This document shows positions 56,465 through 64,000 of a DNA stretch of 64,000 nt, one piece after another; positions within the stretch are counted from its first letter, which is position 1, and every line of letters starts with the position of its first letter. The DNA comes from Burkholderia sp. USMB20 (lineage in GTDB: Bacteria > Pseudomonadota > Gammaproteobacteria > Burkholderiales > Burkholderiaceae). Under the pieces are notes generated by a model that was not told where the DNA came from, did not search any database, and saw only the letters and a program-made list of their open reading frames with translations. The stretch covers positions 1 to 64,000 of the forward strand of contig NZ_JTAN02000019.1 of the NCBI RefSeq assembly GCF_000949135.2. Direction: 5' to 3'. A program made the position numbers and the translations under genes.

Positions 56465-58063
56465 CTACGGCGCGCCGTGGACCTTGCGCGCGACGCGCTC
56501 CAGCAGCGCGTCGAGCACCGCCATCTCGACGGGCTTCACGAGGTGATCGTCGAAGCCCTCGCTCGCGGTGCGCGCGAGATCGGCCGGGCTCGCATGGCCG
56601 GACAACGCGACGCAGGTCGTGCCGGCCAGCGCATCGATCGCGCGCAGTTCGCGCAGCAGCGTGAAGCCGTCGACGTCGGGCATCGACAGGTCGACGAGCA
56701 TCAGGTGCGGAACGATGTCGCGCGCGAGCGCCAGCGCGTCGTCCGCGTGGTACGCGACGCGCGGCGCGTGGCCCTTGATCCGCAGCAGCACGGCGAGCGT
56801 GTCGGCGGAGTCGCGGTTGTCGTCGACGATGACGATGCGCAGCGGCGCGCCGGCCGGCGGCTCGGTCGTGCGCGGCGCCGGCGCCGGCGCGTCGTCACCG
56901 GGCGTCGGGCGCATCGCGCGCTCGAGCGGCAGCCGCACCGTGAACGTCGCGCCATGGCCGGGGCCGGCGCTTTCCGCGGCGATCCTCCCGCCATGCAGCT
57001 CGACGAATGACCGGCAGATCGCGAGGCCGAGCCCGAAGCCGTCCGACGCGCGCCGGCCCGGCACGCTTTCCTGTTCGAACAGGTCGAAGATCGATTCGAG
57101 CGAACCCGGCGCGATGCCGACGCCGTGATCGGTGATGCGAATCGCGACGACCGATCCTTCGGCGCTCGCGCTGACGTCGATGCGCCCGCCCTGCGGCGAG
57201 AATTTCGACGCGTTGTCGAGCAGGTTGTGCAGCACCTGCACGAGCCGCGCGGCGTCGCCGCGCACCACCAGCGGATCGGCCGACAGGTCGACGCGAATGT
57301 TCTGCTCGCGTGCGGCCAGCTTCGGCTGGATGCTTTCCACGCCGCGGCAGACCACGTCGCGCACGGTCACCGGCGCGTGGTCGAGTTGGACCTTGCCGGC
57401 GGTGATGCGCCCGACGTCGAGCAGGTCGTCGACCAGCCGCGTCAGCTGTCCGACCTGGCGATGCACGGCGTCGCGGCATTGCGCGAGCGCGGGCGCCGGA
57501 TCGGGCAGGCTCTGCAGCACGCCGACCGAATTGCGCAGCGGCGCGAGATGGTTGCGCAGCTCGTGCGCGAGCATCGCGATGAACACGCTGAGCCGGTGCG
57601 TCGACACCTCGAGTTCGGCGAGCCGCTTGCGCTCGGTCATGTCGCGCGTGATCTTGATGAAGCCGGCCAGCTGGCCCGCATGGTCGTGCACGGCCGTGAT
57701 CGTCACGCTGGCCCAGAACAGCGAACCGTCCTTGCGCACGCGCCAGCCTTCGTCCTCGAAGCGGCCGTGCACGACGGCTTCGCGGAGCCCGAATGCGGGC
57801 CGCCCGGCGACGATCGCATCGGGCGGATAGAAACGCGAGAAATGGTGGCCGACGATCTCGGCCGTCCGATAGCCCTTGATGCGCTCCGCGCCCGCGTTCC
57901 ACGTCGCGACGTTACCGTGCGCGTCGAGCATGAACACCGCATAGTCGGTGATCGCACCGACGACGGTCTCGAAACGGAACTCGGCGAAGCGGTGCAGCAG
58001 GTCGCGTGCATCGGCGGGCCCGAGCGGCGGGTGGAGATCGGAAATGGCGTCGTCTTTCTTCAT
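56465..58063 (-). CDS. PAS-histidine kinase-receiver hybrid
   Basis: A 532-residue soluble sensor kinase: PAS domain at residues ~30-145 (ITDYAVFMLDAHGNVATWNA, RKDGSLFWASVTI, GFIKITRDMTERK), phospho-acceptor His167 in FIAMLAHELRNHLAPL, ATPase domain to about 390 (NLLDNASKFSP, DHGVGIAPGSLESIFDLFEQ, GFGLGLAICRSFVELHGG), then a C-terminal receiver with Asp in LMLVDLSMPDVDGF and Lys in DHLVKPVE. No membrane helices. No separate response regulator is next to it, but a receiver domain fused to an ABC exporter is encoded 2 kb away. Confidence 0.93.
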   Translation of the reverse strand: MKKDDAISDLHPPLGPADARDLLHRFAEFRFETVVGAITDYAVFMLDAHGNVATWNAGAERIKGYRTAEIVGHHFSRFYPPDAIVAGRPAFGLREAVVHGRFEDEGWRVRKDGSLFWASVTITAVHDHAGQLAGFIKITRDMTERKRLAELEVSTHRLSVFIAMLAHELRNHLAPLRNSVGVLQSLPDPAPALAQCRDAVHRQVGQLTRLVDDLLDVGRITAGKVQLDHAPVTVRDVVCRGVESIQPKLAAREQNIRVDLSADPLVVRGDAARLVQVLHNLLDNASKFSPQGGRIDVSASAEGSVVAIRITDHGVGIAPGSLESIFDLFEQESVPGRRASDGFGLGLAICRSFVELHGGRIAAESAGPGHGATFTVRLPLERAMRPTPGDDAPAPAPRTTEPPAGAPLRIVIVDDNRDSADTLAVLLRIKGHAPRVAYHADDALALARDIVPHLMLVDLSMPDVDGFTLLRELRAIDALAGTTCVALSGHASPADLARTASEGFDDHLVKPVEMAVLDALLERVARKVHGAP

Positions 58064-58368
58064 CGGAACGGCAAGTCGGATGCGGGCGGAGGAACGCCGC
58101 CCCGCCGCGGCCGGACGAGCCGGCTGCGGCCATTCAAATCGGATTGACACCCCGAAAGCATAAGGGAGGTCGAATCGCCTGATCAATGGGGGCGCATGGC
58201 CTGTGCCGCGTCGCGCCCGCAGTGCGAAATCCTGCCGGTGGCGGCCCGGCGACGGCGGCGCGGCATGCCGATTGCGTCGCCCTCCGGTCCGCACGCCGCG
58301 GCCGGCCCGGCGCGAAAGCCGGCCTCCGGCGGCGGCGCGCCGCTTCACGGCTACCCGAGGGCATCGAC
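58064..58368. other. Divergent promoter region
   Basis: 305 bases between the kinase and the acidic-protein gene. No coding signal. AT-rich patch at 58140-58185 may hold the kinase promoter. Confidence 0.4.
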
Positions 58369-58734
58369 ATGAACAGCACCCTGAACCCCGACAACGAACC
58401 GGCCGGCCCGGACGACGACAACTTACGGCGCGGCCGCGACGGCCGCGCGCTGGGTCCGAGCGATTCGTCCGACAGCGGCAGCGACACGGCCGGCGCGCGG
58501 CGCCATCCGTTCGACGTCGATTCGCCGCTCGACGAGCACGCGCTGGAGCGCGGCGACGCGGCCCTCGACAGCGATACGGACCGCGCGGGCACCGGCGAGC
58601 GCGCGTCGGCGGACGGCGACGCGGGGCTCGAGGAAGGCGCCGATATCGAGCCGGATCGCACGGAACGGCTGAGCGAGCCCGGCAGCGTCGAGGATCCGGA
58701 TGCGCCGGACGAACCGGGTGCGGGTGGCGCATAG
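58369..58734 (+). CDS. Acidic, disordered protein
   Basis: A 121-residue protein dominated by Asp, Glu, Gly, Ser, Ala and Pro, with no hydrophobic core, beginning MNSTLNPDNEPAG. It includes HPFDVDSPLDEHALERGDAA. It probably lacks a fixed fold. GAGGG precedes the ATG at 58369; the frame is open earlier, but that part is basic and shadow-like. Function unknown; it sits in a block of stress-type genes. Confidence 0.6.
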   Translation: MNSTLNPDNEPAGPDDDNLRRGRDGRALGPSDSSDSGSDTAGARRHPFDVDSPLDEHALERGDAALDSDTDRAGTGERASADGDAGLEEGADIEPDRTERLSEPGSVEDPDAPDEPGAGGA

Positions 58735-59088
58735 GGTCGCTGCACGGCGACCATTCGCGCAAAAACTGCAATTGCGTTGCAGATAGGGGCGTCCGGCCAC
58801 GGGCGCCGGGCAAAGGGTGCCCGGCCAGGTGCGCCCTGCCAGGGCCCCCTGCCGAAGCGCGACGATCCGCATTGCCCCCGTCAGCGCTGCGTGGCGATCG
58901 CGACGTGGACCGCGATCGTCGGCGCGGTCGTGCCGCCCTGGGGTCCGCCGCGCCGCCGCGGTGTGCTGGCCAACGGGCGGCACGCGACTTGCATCAACCT
59001 GACCGACGTGCGCCGCGACGCGACATGGGTCCCGGTCCGCACGCGGCACAGGCGCGATCAGGCACAGGCGCGATCAAGGAGGGACACG
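58735..59088. other. Intergenic region before the BON gene
   Basis: 354 bases without a supported gene. Long open frames here are GC shadow. The strong ribosome site AAGGAGG at 59077-59083 belongs to the BON gene. Confidence 0.5.
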
Positions 59089-59979
59089 ATGCAACGACGA
59101 TCTCCCGGACGGCAAGCCGAACGGAGCGGCCCGCCCGACTGGCAGGAGCGCGGCGAACGCGCGTACCGGGACACCGGCGAGCGCGATTTTCGCGGCGACG
59201 AATCCCGGCGCCACGATGCCGACTACGAATCCGCGTACCGGCGCTTCGCGAGCGAGGACGTCGGCCCGGAAGACTGGGGCAGCGAATGGAGCGAGCGCTC
59301 GGCCCGCTCGTCGGCCGAACAGCGCGGCGCAGACGCCGGCGCCGACTGGCGCGGTGCGCCGGGCGGGCCGGGCGGTTCGCGCGATCCGGCGTGGGAGTCC
59401 GGGCGCGGCGACGGCAACCGCGGCCGCACAGCGGAAGGCGGCCAGGGACGTGAAGGCGCCCATGCCGACCAGCCGCGGTTCCGCGGCCAGCACCGGACGG
59501 GCTGGCATGGCGGCGAGGGCGACTACGACGCCTACAACGGGCGCGACCAGCGCCGTGCCGATGCGTCCGGCCTGTCGCGCTTCGGCGACGCCGCGCAACG
59601 CGAGGCCATGCGGCATCGGCGCGGCCCGAAAGGCTATACGCGTTCGGACGAGCGGATTCGCGAGGACGTCTGCGAGCGGCTCGCGCATGCGCTCGACATC
59701 GACGTGAGCGATGTCTCCGTGCAGGTGCGCGACGGCCGCGTCGAACTCGACGGTACCGTGCCGCAGCGCTGGATGAAGCACGACATCGAGGACATCGCCG
59801 ACGGCTGCATGGGCGTGCGCGACGTCGAGAACCGCGTGCGCGTGCGCCGCGACGGCGAACAACCCGATACGGGCATGGTGCTGCATCCGTCCCAACGCAC
59901 GGTTACGCCGACGCAGCCTGCGGCGCGCGATCCCGAACCGGGTAGCGGCGCCGGCCGCGAGCGCGATCCGCGCCGTTGA
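59089..59979 (+). CDS. BON-domain protein with long disordered N-terminus
   Basis: A 296-residue protein. Residues 1-180 are rich in Arg, Gly, Asp, Glu and Gln without hydrophobic stretches. Residues ~185-252 form one BON domain: SDERIREDVCERLAHALDID, VSVQVRDGRVELDGTV, DIADGCMGVRDVENRVRVR. BON domains usually bind membranes or lipids and occur in periplasmic OsmY-like proteins, but no signal peptide is present. AAGGAGG lies 6 bases before the ATG. Its stop overlaps a possible TTG start of the ABC fusion, suggesting an operon. Confidence 0.85.
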   Translation: MQRRSPGRQAERSGPPDWQERGERAYRDTGERDFRGDESRRHDADYESAYRRFASEDVGPEDWGSEWSERSARSSAEQRGADAGADWRGAPGGPGGSRDPAWESGRGDGNRGRTAEGGQGREGAHADQPRFRGQHRTGWHGGEGDYDAYNGRDQRRADASGLSRFGDAAQREAMRHRRGPKGYTRSDERIREDVCERLAHALDIDVSDVSVQVRDGRVELDGTVPQRWMKHDIEDIADGCMGVRDVENRVRVRRDGEQPDTGMVLHPSQRTVTPTQPAARDPEPGSGAGRERDPRR

Positions 59980-62864
59980 CGGCCGATGCGCGGGACGACC
60001 CGGCCAAGGCCGCGGACACAGCCAATGCGCGCATGACGACCGGCTCTGACGACGGACCGCGTGACGACGGCGACATTCGCGACGATCGCGACTCGAGCGC
60101 CAGCGCGCCGCGCGACGGTCGTGGCCGCGACGCACGTGGCCTGCGCGCGCGCATCGCGGTCGAGCTGTGGCGCGCGATCCGGCATTACCGCGCGCGCGTG
60201 CTGGCCGCGCTGGCGCTGCTGCTGCTCGCGAAGGCGGCGGCCGTTTCGGTGCCGCTGCTGCTGAAGGACATCGTCGACGGGCTGGGCCGCGCGGCCGGCC
60301 AGCCGGTCGCGCTGCCGGTTCTGCTGCTGTTCGCGTATGCGGTCGTGCGCTTCGCGGCGAACGCGCTGAACGAAGTGCGCGACATGACGTTCGTGCAGGT
60401 CACGCAGCACGCGGTCGCGTCGTTTACGGTCCGCACGTTCGGTCATCTGCACCGGCTCGGCGCGCGCTTTCATTCGCAGCGCGAAACCGGCGCCGTCGTG
60501 CGCGACCTCGAGAAAGGCACGGCCGGGATCGGCTACCTGCTCGGCGTCGCGGTGTTTACCGTCGTGCCGACCGCGATCGAGATCGGCTCGGTGCTGGTGA
60601 TCGTGATCGGCAAGTACGGCGGCGGCTTCACCGCGATCATCCTCGTCACGTTCGCCGTCTATGCGGGCTACACGACCGTCTTCACGCGCCGGCGGATGCG
60701 CTACCAGCGTCGCGTGAACGTGCTCGAGGCCGAATCGAACGCGCGCGTGGTCGACAGCCTGCTCAACGTCGATACCGTCAAGTACTTCGCGCGCGAGGAC
60801 GTCGAGCGCAGCCGGCTCGAACGCGTGCTCGACGCATGGCGCGAGGCCGGCGTCGACAACCAGTACGCGCTGTCGACGCTGCATATCGGGCAGAGCGCAT
60901 GCATCGGCGCGGGCATCGCGGCGGTGATGCTGCTCGCCGGCCAGCATGTCGCGCGCGGCACGATGACGGTCGGCGATCTGGTGCTGATCAACGCGTACAT
61001 CATCCAGATCAGCCTGCCGCTGAATGCGCTCGGCTTCGTGTTCCGCGAGGCGCACGACGCGATGACGAACATCGAACGATTGTTCGGCCTGCTCGACGCC
61101 CGCGGCAAGCCCGGCGAGGAGGGCGACGCGCCGGGCGCGCAGCCGCTCGCGGTGCGCGGCGGCGCGATCGAGTTCGAGCACGTCGACTTCGGCTACGAGC
61201 CGAGCCGGCAGATTCTGTGGGACGTGTCGTTTCGGGTCGAGCCGGGACAGTCGGTCGCGGTGGTCGGCGGGAGCGGCTCGGGGAAGTCGACGCTCGCGCG
61301 GCTGCTGTTCCGGCTGTACCAGCCCGATGCGGGGACGATCCGGATCGACGGCCAGGACCTGCGCCTCGTGACCGAGCGCAGCCTGCGCGATGCGCTCGGC
61401 ATCGTGCCGCAGGACACGATCCTGTTCAACGACACGCTGGCCTACAACATCGCATACGGCAAGCGCGACGCGACGCGCGGCGAAGTGATCGCGGCCGCGC
61501 GCGGCGCGCAACTCGACGCGTTCATCGAACGGCTGCCCGATGCGTACGACACGCGTGTCGGCGAGCGCGGCGTGCGGCTGTCCGGCGGCGAGCGGCAGCG
61601 TGTCGCGATCGCGCGCGCGCTGCTGAAGGCGCCGCCGATCGTCGTGTTCGACGAGGCGACGTCGGCGCTCGATACGCGCTCGGAGCGCGCGATCCAGCAG
61701 GAACTGATGCGCGTCGCGCGGCACCGCACGAGTCTCGTCATCGCGCACCGGCTGTCGACGATCGTCGATGCGGACCGGATCCTCGTGATGGAGCATGGCC
61801 GGCTCGTCGAGCAGGGCACCCACGACGAACTGCTGGCGAGCGACGGCGTGTATGCGCAGATGTGGTCGCTGCAGGCGAAGCAGCGCGAACTGGAGCGCAC
61901 CGAGGCGAAGTTCGCGCTGCAGCCGGTGCGGATCAACCCGCTGGTGGCGCAGGTGCTCGATGCGCTGGCGGAAGCCGCCGCGCGCCGCGGCGTGCCGGTG
62001 TTCCGCGAGCTGTCGAACGAGGATCTGGTCGTCAAGGCCGATCCGGCCGCACTGCGGCGCTTCGTGTGGGAGCTGTGCCGCGGCGGGATCGACACGAGCG
62101 GCGGCGGGCGGGTCGAGGTGCGGACCGCGCGGCACGACCCCGACGCGCGGATCACGATCACGTGCACCGGCGTCGACGCGCCGGAGCTGTCGCTGGCCGA
62201 TCTCGAACGGCTGCAGGGCGCGATCGAGGACGCGGGCGGCTACGTCGTTCGCGAGCGCGACGACGTCGGCGTGACGTTGCACCTGTCGCTACCGCTGTGC
62301 GCGGTCGCGCCGGCGTCGCTGCAACCGGCCGACGCGGCCGCACCGAATTCCGGGCCGGGCGCCGTTGCGGCCGCGGACGCGAAACCGCTCGACGGCGTGC
62401 GCATCGCGTGCGTCGACGATCACGACGAGGCGCGCGAAGCGCTTGCCGCGCTGCTGCAGGTCGCCGGTGCGGAGGTGCGCGTGTTCGCGTCCGGCCACGC
62501 GCTGCTCGACGAGATGCGGAACACGCGCCGCGCGGACTGGCCGGCGCTCCTGGTATGCGACATCGACCTCGGCGCCGACGAGGAAGACGGCTACACGGTG
62601 ATGCGCCGCGTGCGCCAGCTCGACGCCGAGCGTGCGCGCGACGGCCGGGCGCCGCTCGAAGCGCTCGCGTTGTCGGGCCATGCCCGCGAGCGCGACCGCA
62701 CGCGCGCGGTCGAAGCGGGTTTCCACGCCTATCTGACCAAGCCCGCGGCAGCGGCCGACCTGATCGCGACGCTGCGGGCGCTCGCGCTTTCCTCCGGAGA
62801 TATCCATGCCGAACCTTTCGAATCCGACGCCCCCCGAAGTCCTGACCGAGCGCCGCGCCGGTAG
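59976..62864 (+). CDS. ABC exporter fused to kinase-ATPase-like and receiver domains
   Basis: A 962-residue protein with an unusual architecture (residues counted from TTG 59976; ATG 60033 is another possible start). Residues ~60-365 are an Atm1/MsbA-type membrane domain (RETGAVVRDLEKGTAGIGYL, NVDTVKYFAREDVE). Residues ~395-630 are a complete ABC ATPase: Walker A GGSGSGKST at 431, signature LSGGERQ at 535, Walker B IVVFDEATSAL at 555, and the switch His in IAHRLST. Residues ~650-775 look like a degenerate histidine-kinase ATPase domain (AALRRFVWELCRGGID as N-box-like; no clear G boxes). Residues ~805-935 are a receiver: Asp814/815, Asp862 in LLVCDIDLG, Ser900, Lys922. The ABC half resembles exporters of glutathione- or sulfur-linked metal species. 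TTGA overlap ties it to the BON gene. Confidence 0.92.
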   Translation: MTADARDDPAKAADTANARMTTGSDDGPRDDGDIRDDRDSSASAPRDGRGRDARGLRARIAVELWRAIRHYRARVLAALALLLLAKAAAVSVPLLLKDIVDGLGRAAGQPVALPVLLLFAYAVVRFAANALNEVRDMTFVQVTQHAVASFTVRTFGHLHRLGARFHSQRETGAVVRDLEKGTAGIGYLLGVAVFTVVPTAIEIGSVLVIVIGKYGGGFTAIILVTFAVYAGYTTVFTRRRMRYQRRVNVLEAESNARVVDSLLNVDTVKYFAREDVERSRLERVLDAWREAGVDNQYALSTLHIGQSACIGAGIAAVMLLAGQHVARGTMTVGDLVLINAYIIQISLPLNALGFVFREAHDAMTNIERLFGLLDARGKPGEEGDAPGAQPLAVRGGAIEFEHVDFGYEPSRQILWDVSFRVEPGQSVAVVGGSGSGKSTLARLLFRLYQPDAGTIRIDGQDLRLVTERSLRDALGIVPQDTILFNDTLAYNIAYGKRDATRGEVIAAARGAQLDAFIERLPDAYDTRVGERGVRLSGGERQRVAIARALLKAPPIVVFDEATSALDTRSERAIQQELMRVARHRTSLVIAHRLSTIVDADRILVMEHGRLVEQGTHDELLASDGVYAQMWSLQAKQRELERTEAKFALQPVRINPLVAQVLDALAEAAARRGVPVFRELSNEDLVVKADPAALRRFVWELCRGGIDTSGGGRVEVRTARHDPDARITITCTGVDAPELSLADLERLQGAIEDAGGYVVRERDDVGVTLHLSLPLCAVAPASLQPADAAAPNSGPGAVAAADAKPLDGVRIACVDDHDEAREALAALLQVAGAEVRVFASGHALLDEMRNTRRADWPALLVCDIDLGADEEDGYTVMRRVRQLDAERARDGRAPLEALALSGHARERDRTRAVEAGFHAYLTKPAAAADLIATLRALALSSGDIHAEPFESDAPRSPDRAPRR

Positions 62865-63333
62865 CGCGTTTGCCGACCGCCAGGCCGCGGTCGCCGCCGT
62901 CGAGCTGCTGTTGCCGACGTTGTCGGCCGCGTTGCAGAGCGACTTCGTCGGCGACAGCGGCTGCCTGCACGTCGTGATCATGGATCCGGCGCTCGGGCCG
63001 CGCGACGCGGCGTTCGAGGATGCGATCCTGTACGAGTTCTCGCTGCCCGATCCGAAGGACTGGGATGCCGATTATCGTGCGTACGCGCGCGCGAAGGCGC
63101 GGCTGTCATGGGAAACCGGCCGCGACGGCCACGTCGTGCAGGCGCTCGAGCCGTACCGGCTGCGCGCGGGCGACACGAACCTGTGGGGCGGCGTCGCGCA
63201 GCACGGCATCGTGGTCGGCGTGTCGGGCGCGCAGCCCTGGTTCGACGAGGCGTTCGCGGGCTGCATCGCGCACTGCCTGCGTGCGCTCGCGAAGCACCGC
63301 GCGCAGGCGACGCCGGACGCGCTCGCGATCTGA
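62806..63333 (+). CDS. Unrecognised protein downstream of the ABC fusion
   Basis: A 175-residue soluble protein of no family I can name. It begins inside the last 59 bases of the ABC fusion, with GGAG 7 bases before the ATG, so it is translationally linked. The N-terminus is helical (AAVAAVELLLPTLSAALQSD), the middle is a mixed region (CLHVVIMDPALGP, ILYEFSLPDPKDWDADYRAY) and the C-terminus ends with GGVAQHGIVVGVSGAQPWFD followed by a helix with two Cys (AGCIAHCLRALAKH). The QPWFDE motif looks conserved. Confidence 0.75.
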   Translation: MPNLSNPTPPEVLTERRAGSAFADRQAAVAAVELLLPTLSAALQSDFVGDSGCLHVVIMDPALGPRDAAFEDAILYEFSLPDPKDWDADYRAYARAKARLSWETGRDGHVVQALEPYRLRAGDTNLWGGVAQHGIVVGVSGAQPWFDEAFAGCIAHCLRALAKHRAQATPDALAI

Positions 63334-63455
63334 GCGCAGGCGAGCGGGCCCGTTTTTACAGCCGGTTATAAAAAAGCCAGCGCGCGCGCGGGGCAGCGCG
63401 ATGTGGCGCGGGCGTTCGCGCAATGGCACGGTTTTCGCTGTACCTCTGTACGACG

Positions 63456-63469
63456 TTTGTCACGACAAA
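63456..63469. promoter_or_regulatory. Short palindrome upstream of the SDR gene
   Basis: TTTGT-CACG-ACAAA, 40 bases before the SDR start. Operator-like but short. Confidence 0.35.
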
Positions 63470-63508
63470 TGTCATCGCCGCGATCTTTCGGACGCTTGCA
63501 GGAGGTGC

Positions 63509-64000
63509 ATGTTGAACCCGACTCACGATCCAGCCCGACCGTTGTTGGCCGGTCGCACCGCGCTCGTGACGGGCGGCGGTCGCGGCCTGGGCGAGGCCAT
63601 CTGCGAGGAACTGGCGCAACACGGCGCACACGTGATCGTTGCCGATCTCGACGGCGATCGCGCGGCGGCCGTCGCGCAGCGCCTCGAGCGGCATGGCGGC
63701 CGCGCGGTCGGACGGCCGCTCGACGTGCGCGACGAGGCGTCGGTGCTGCAGGTCATGCACGACGCGCGCGAGGCGCTCGGCGACGTCGACGTGATCGTCA
63801 ACAACGCGGCGATCGACGTGACCGCGCCGATCGACGACGTCAGCGTCGCCGCCTGGCAGCAGGTGATGATGACCAACCTGTTCGGCCCGTACCTGATGTG
63901 CCACGCGGCCGTGCCGATGATGAAGGCCCGCGGCAGCGGCCACATCGTCAACATCGCGTCGACCGCATCGAAGCGCGCATGGCCGAATGCGTCCGCGTAT
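63509..64000 (+). CDS. SDR-family oxidoreductase, 3' end cut by window
   Basis: The first 164 residues of a short-chain dehydrogenase/reductase. TGxxxGxG appears as TGGGRGLGEAICEEL, NNAA motif as VDVIVNNAAIDVT, and the active-site Ser region HIVNIASTASKRAWPNAS. The window ends at the residue where the catalytic Tyr is expected (SAY). GGAGG overlaps the start region; ATG at 63509 or TTG at 63512 could be used. Confidence 0.92.
   Translation, partial: MLNPTHDPARPLLAGRTALVTGGGRGLGEAICEELAQHGAHVIVADLDGDRAAAVAQRLERHGGRAVGRPLDVRDEASVLQVMHDAREALGDVDVIVNNAAIDVTAPIDDVSVAAWQQVMMTNLFGPYLMCHAAVPMMKARGSGHIVNIASTASKRAWPNASAY

Overview
The window is very GC-rich, has third-position G/C codon bias and carries Gram-negative lipoprotein, Rieske and hybrid-kinase architectures. 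Gene content (family-1 encapsulin with DyP peroxidase, cyanide-insensitive type cytochrome bd, MocR regulators, AcnB, several stand-alone LysR/AraC regulators, DUF1028/RidA clusters) points to Burkholderia, most likely the B. cepacia complex. Assignment to a secondary chromosome is only an inference from the high density of regulators and catabolic genes. No rRNA, tRNA, CRISPR array or intact insertion sequence was recognised.

Layout. 0-10 kb: a beta-propeller-like lipoprotein, a small lipoprotein, an AraC regulator, an unrecognised protein with a PD-(D/E)XK-like core, a hydratase, a universal stress protein, an orphan tyrosine recombinase, a TfoX-N protein and an exported unknown. 10-18 kb: an amino-acid type locus (periplasmic binding protein plus FAD amine/amino-acid oxidase) divergent from a MocR regulator, a second MocR regulator, and a LysE exporter divergent from a LysR regulator. 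18-26.3 kb: aconitase B, a MazG-like pyrophosphatase beside gene debris, then molybdenum cofactor genes moaD, moaE, moaA, moeA and a multiply frameshifted fdhD. 26.7-34.6 kb: cydAB, a bestrophin, two VOC proteins, a DUF1493 protein, trpS and a Sel1-repeat lipoprotein. 34.7-41.4 kb: a catabolic-looking set (flavin monooxygenase, RidA, DUF1028, ArgE-like deacylase, LysR, NCS1 permease). 41.5-50.9 kb: a YdeP-type molybdenum oxidoreductase, a ClpG/ClpK disaggregase, a DyP-encapsulin operon, and a truncated LysR overlapping psiE.

51-64 kb: a near-identical second copy of the 14.9 kb MocR gene whose 3' end abuts the first 30 or so codons of an otherwise missing NAD-dependent formate dehydrogenase; a Rieske-FAD reductase; then a stress-type island with a formaldehyde/alcohol dehydrogenase, a 19-cysteine copper-binding protein, a PAS-kinase-receiver hybrid, an acidic disordered protein, a BON protein, and a 962-residue protein fusing an Atm1-type ABC exporter to a degenerate kinase-ATPase-like domain and a receiver domain. 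The window ends inside an SDR gene.

The best candidate for something undescribed is the ABC-exporter/receiver fusion (59976-62864) with its overlapping neighbours and the nearby hybrid kinase. Next come the MocR duplication joined to the truncated formate dehydrogenase, the uncharacterised nuclease-like protein, and the several frameshifts in fdhD although the other molybdenum genes are intact.
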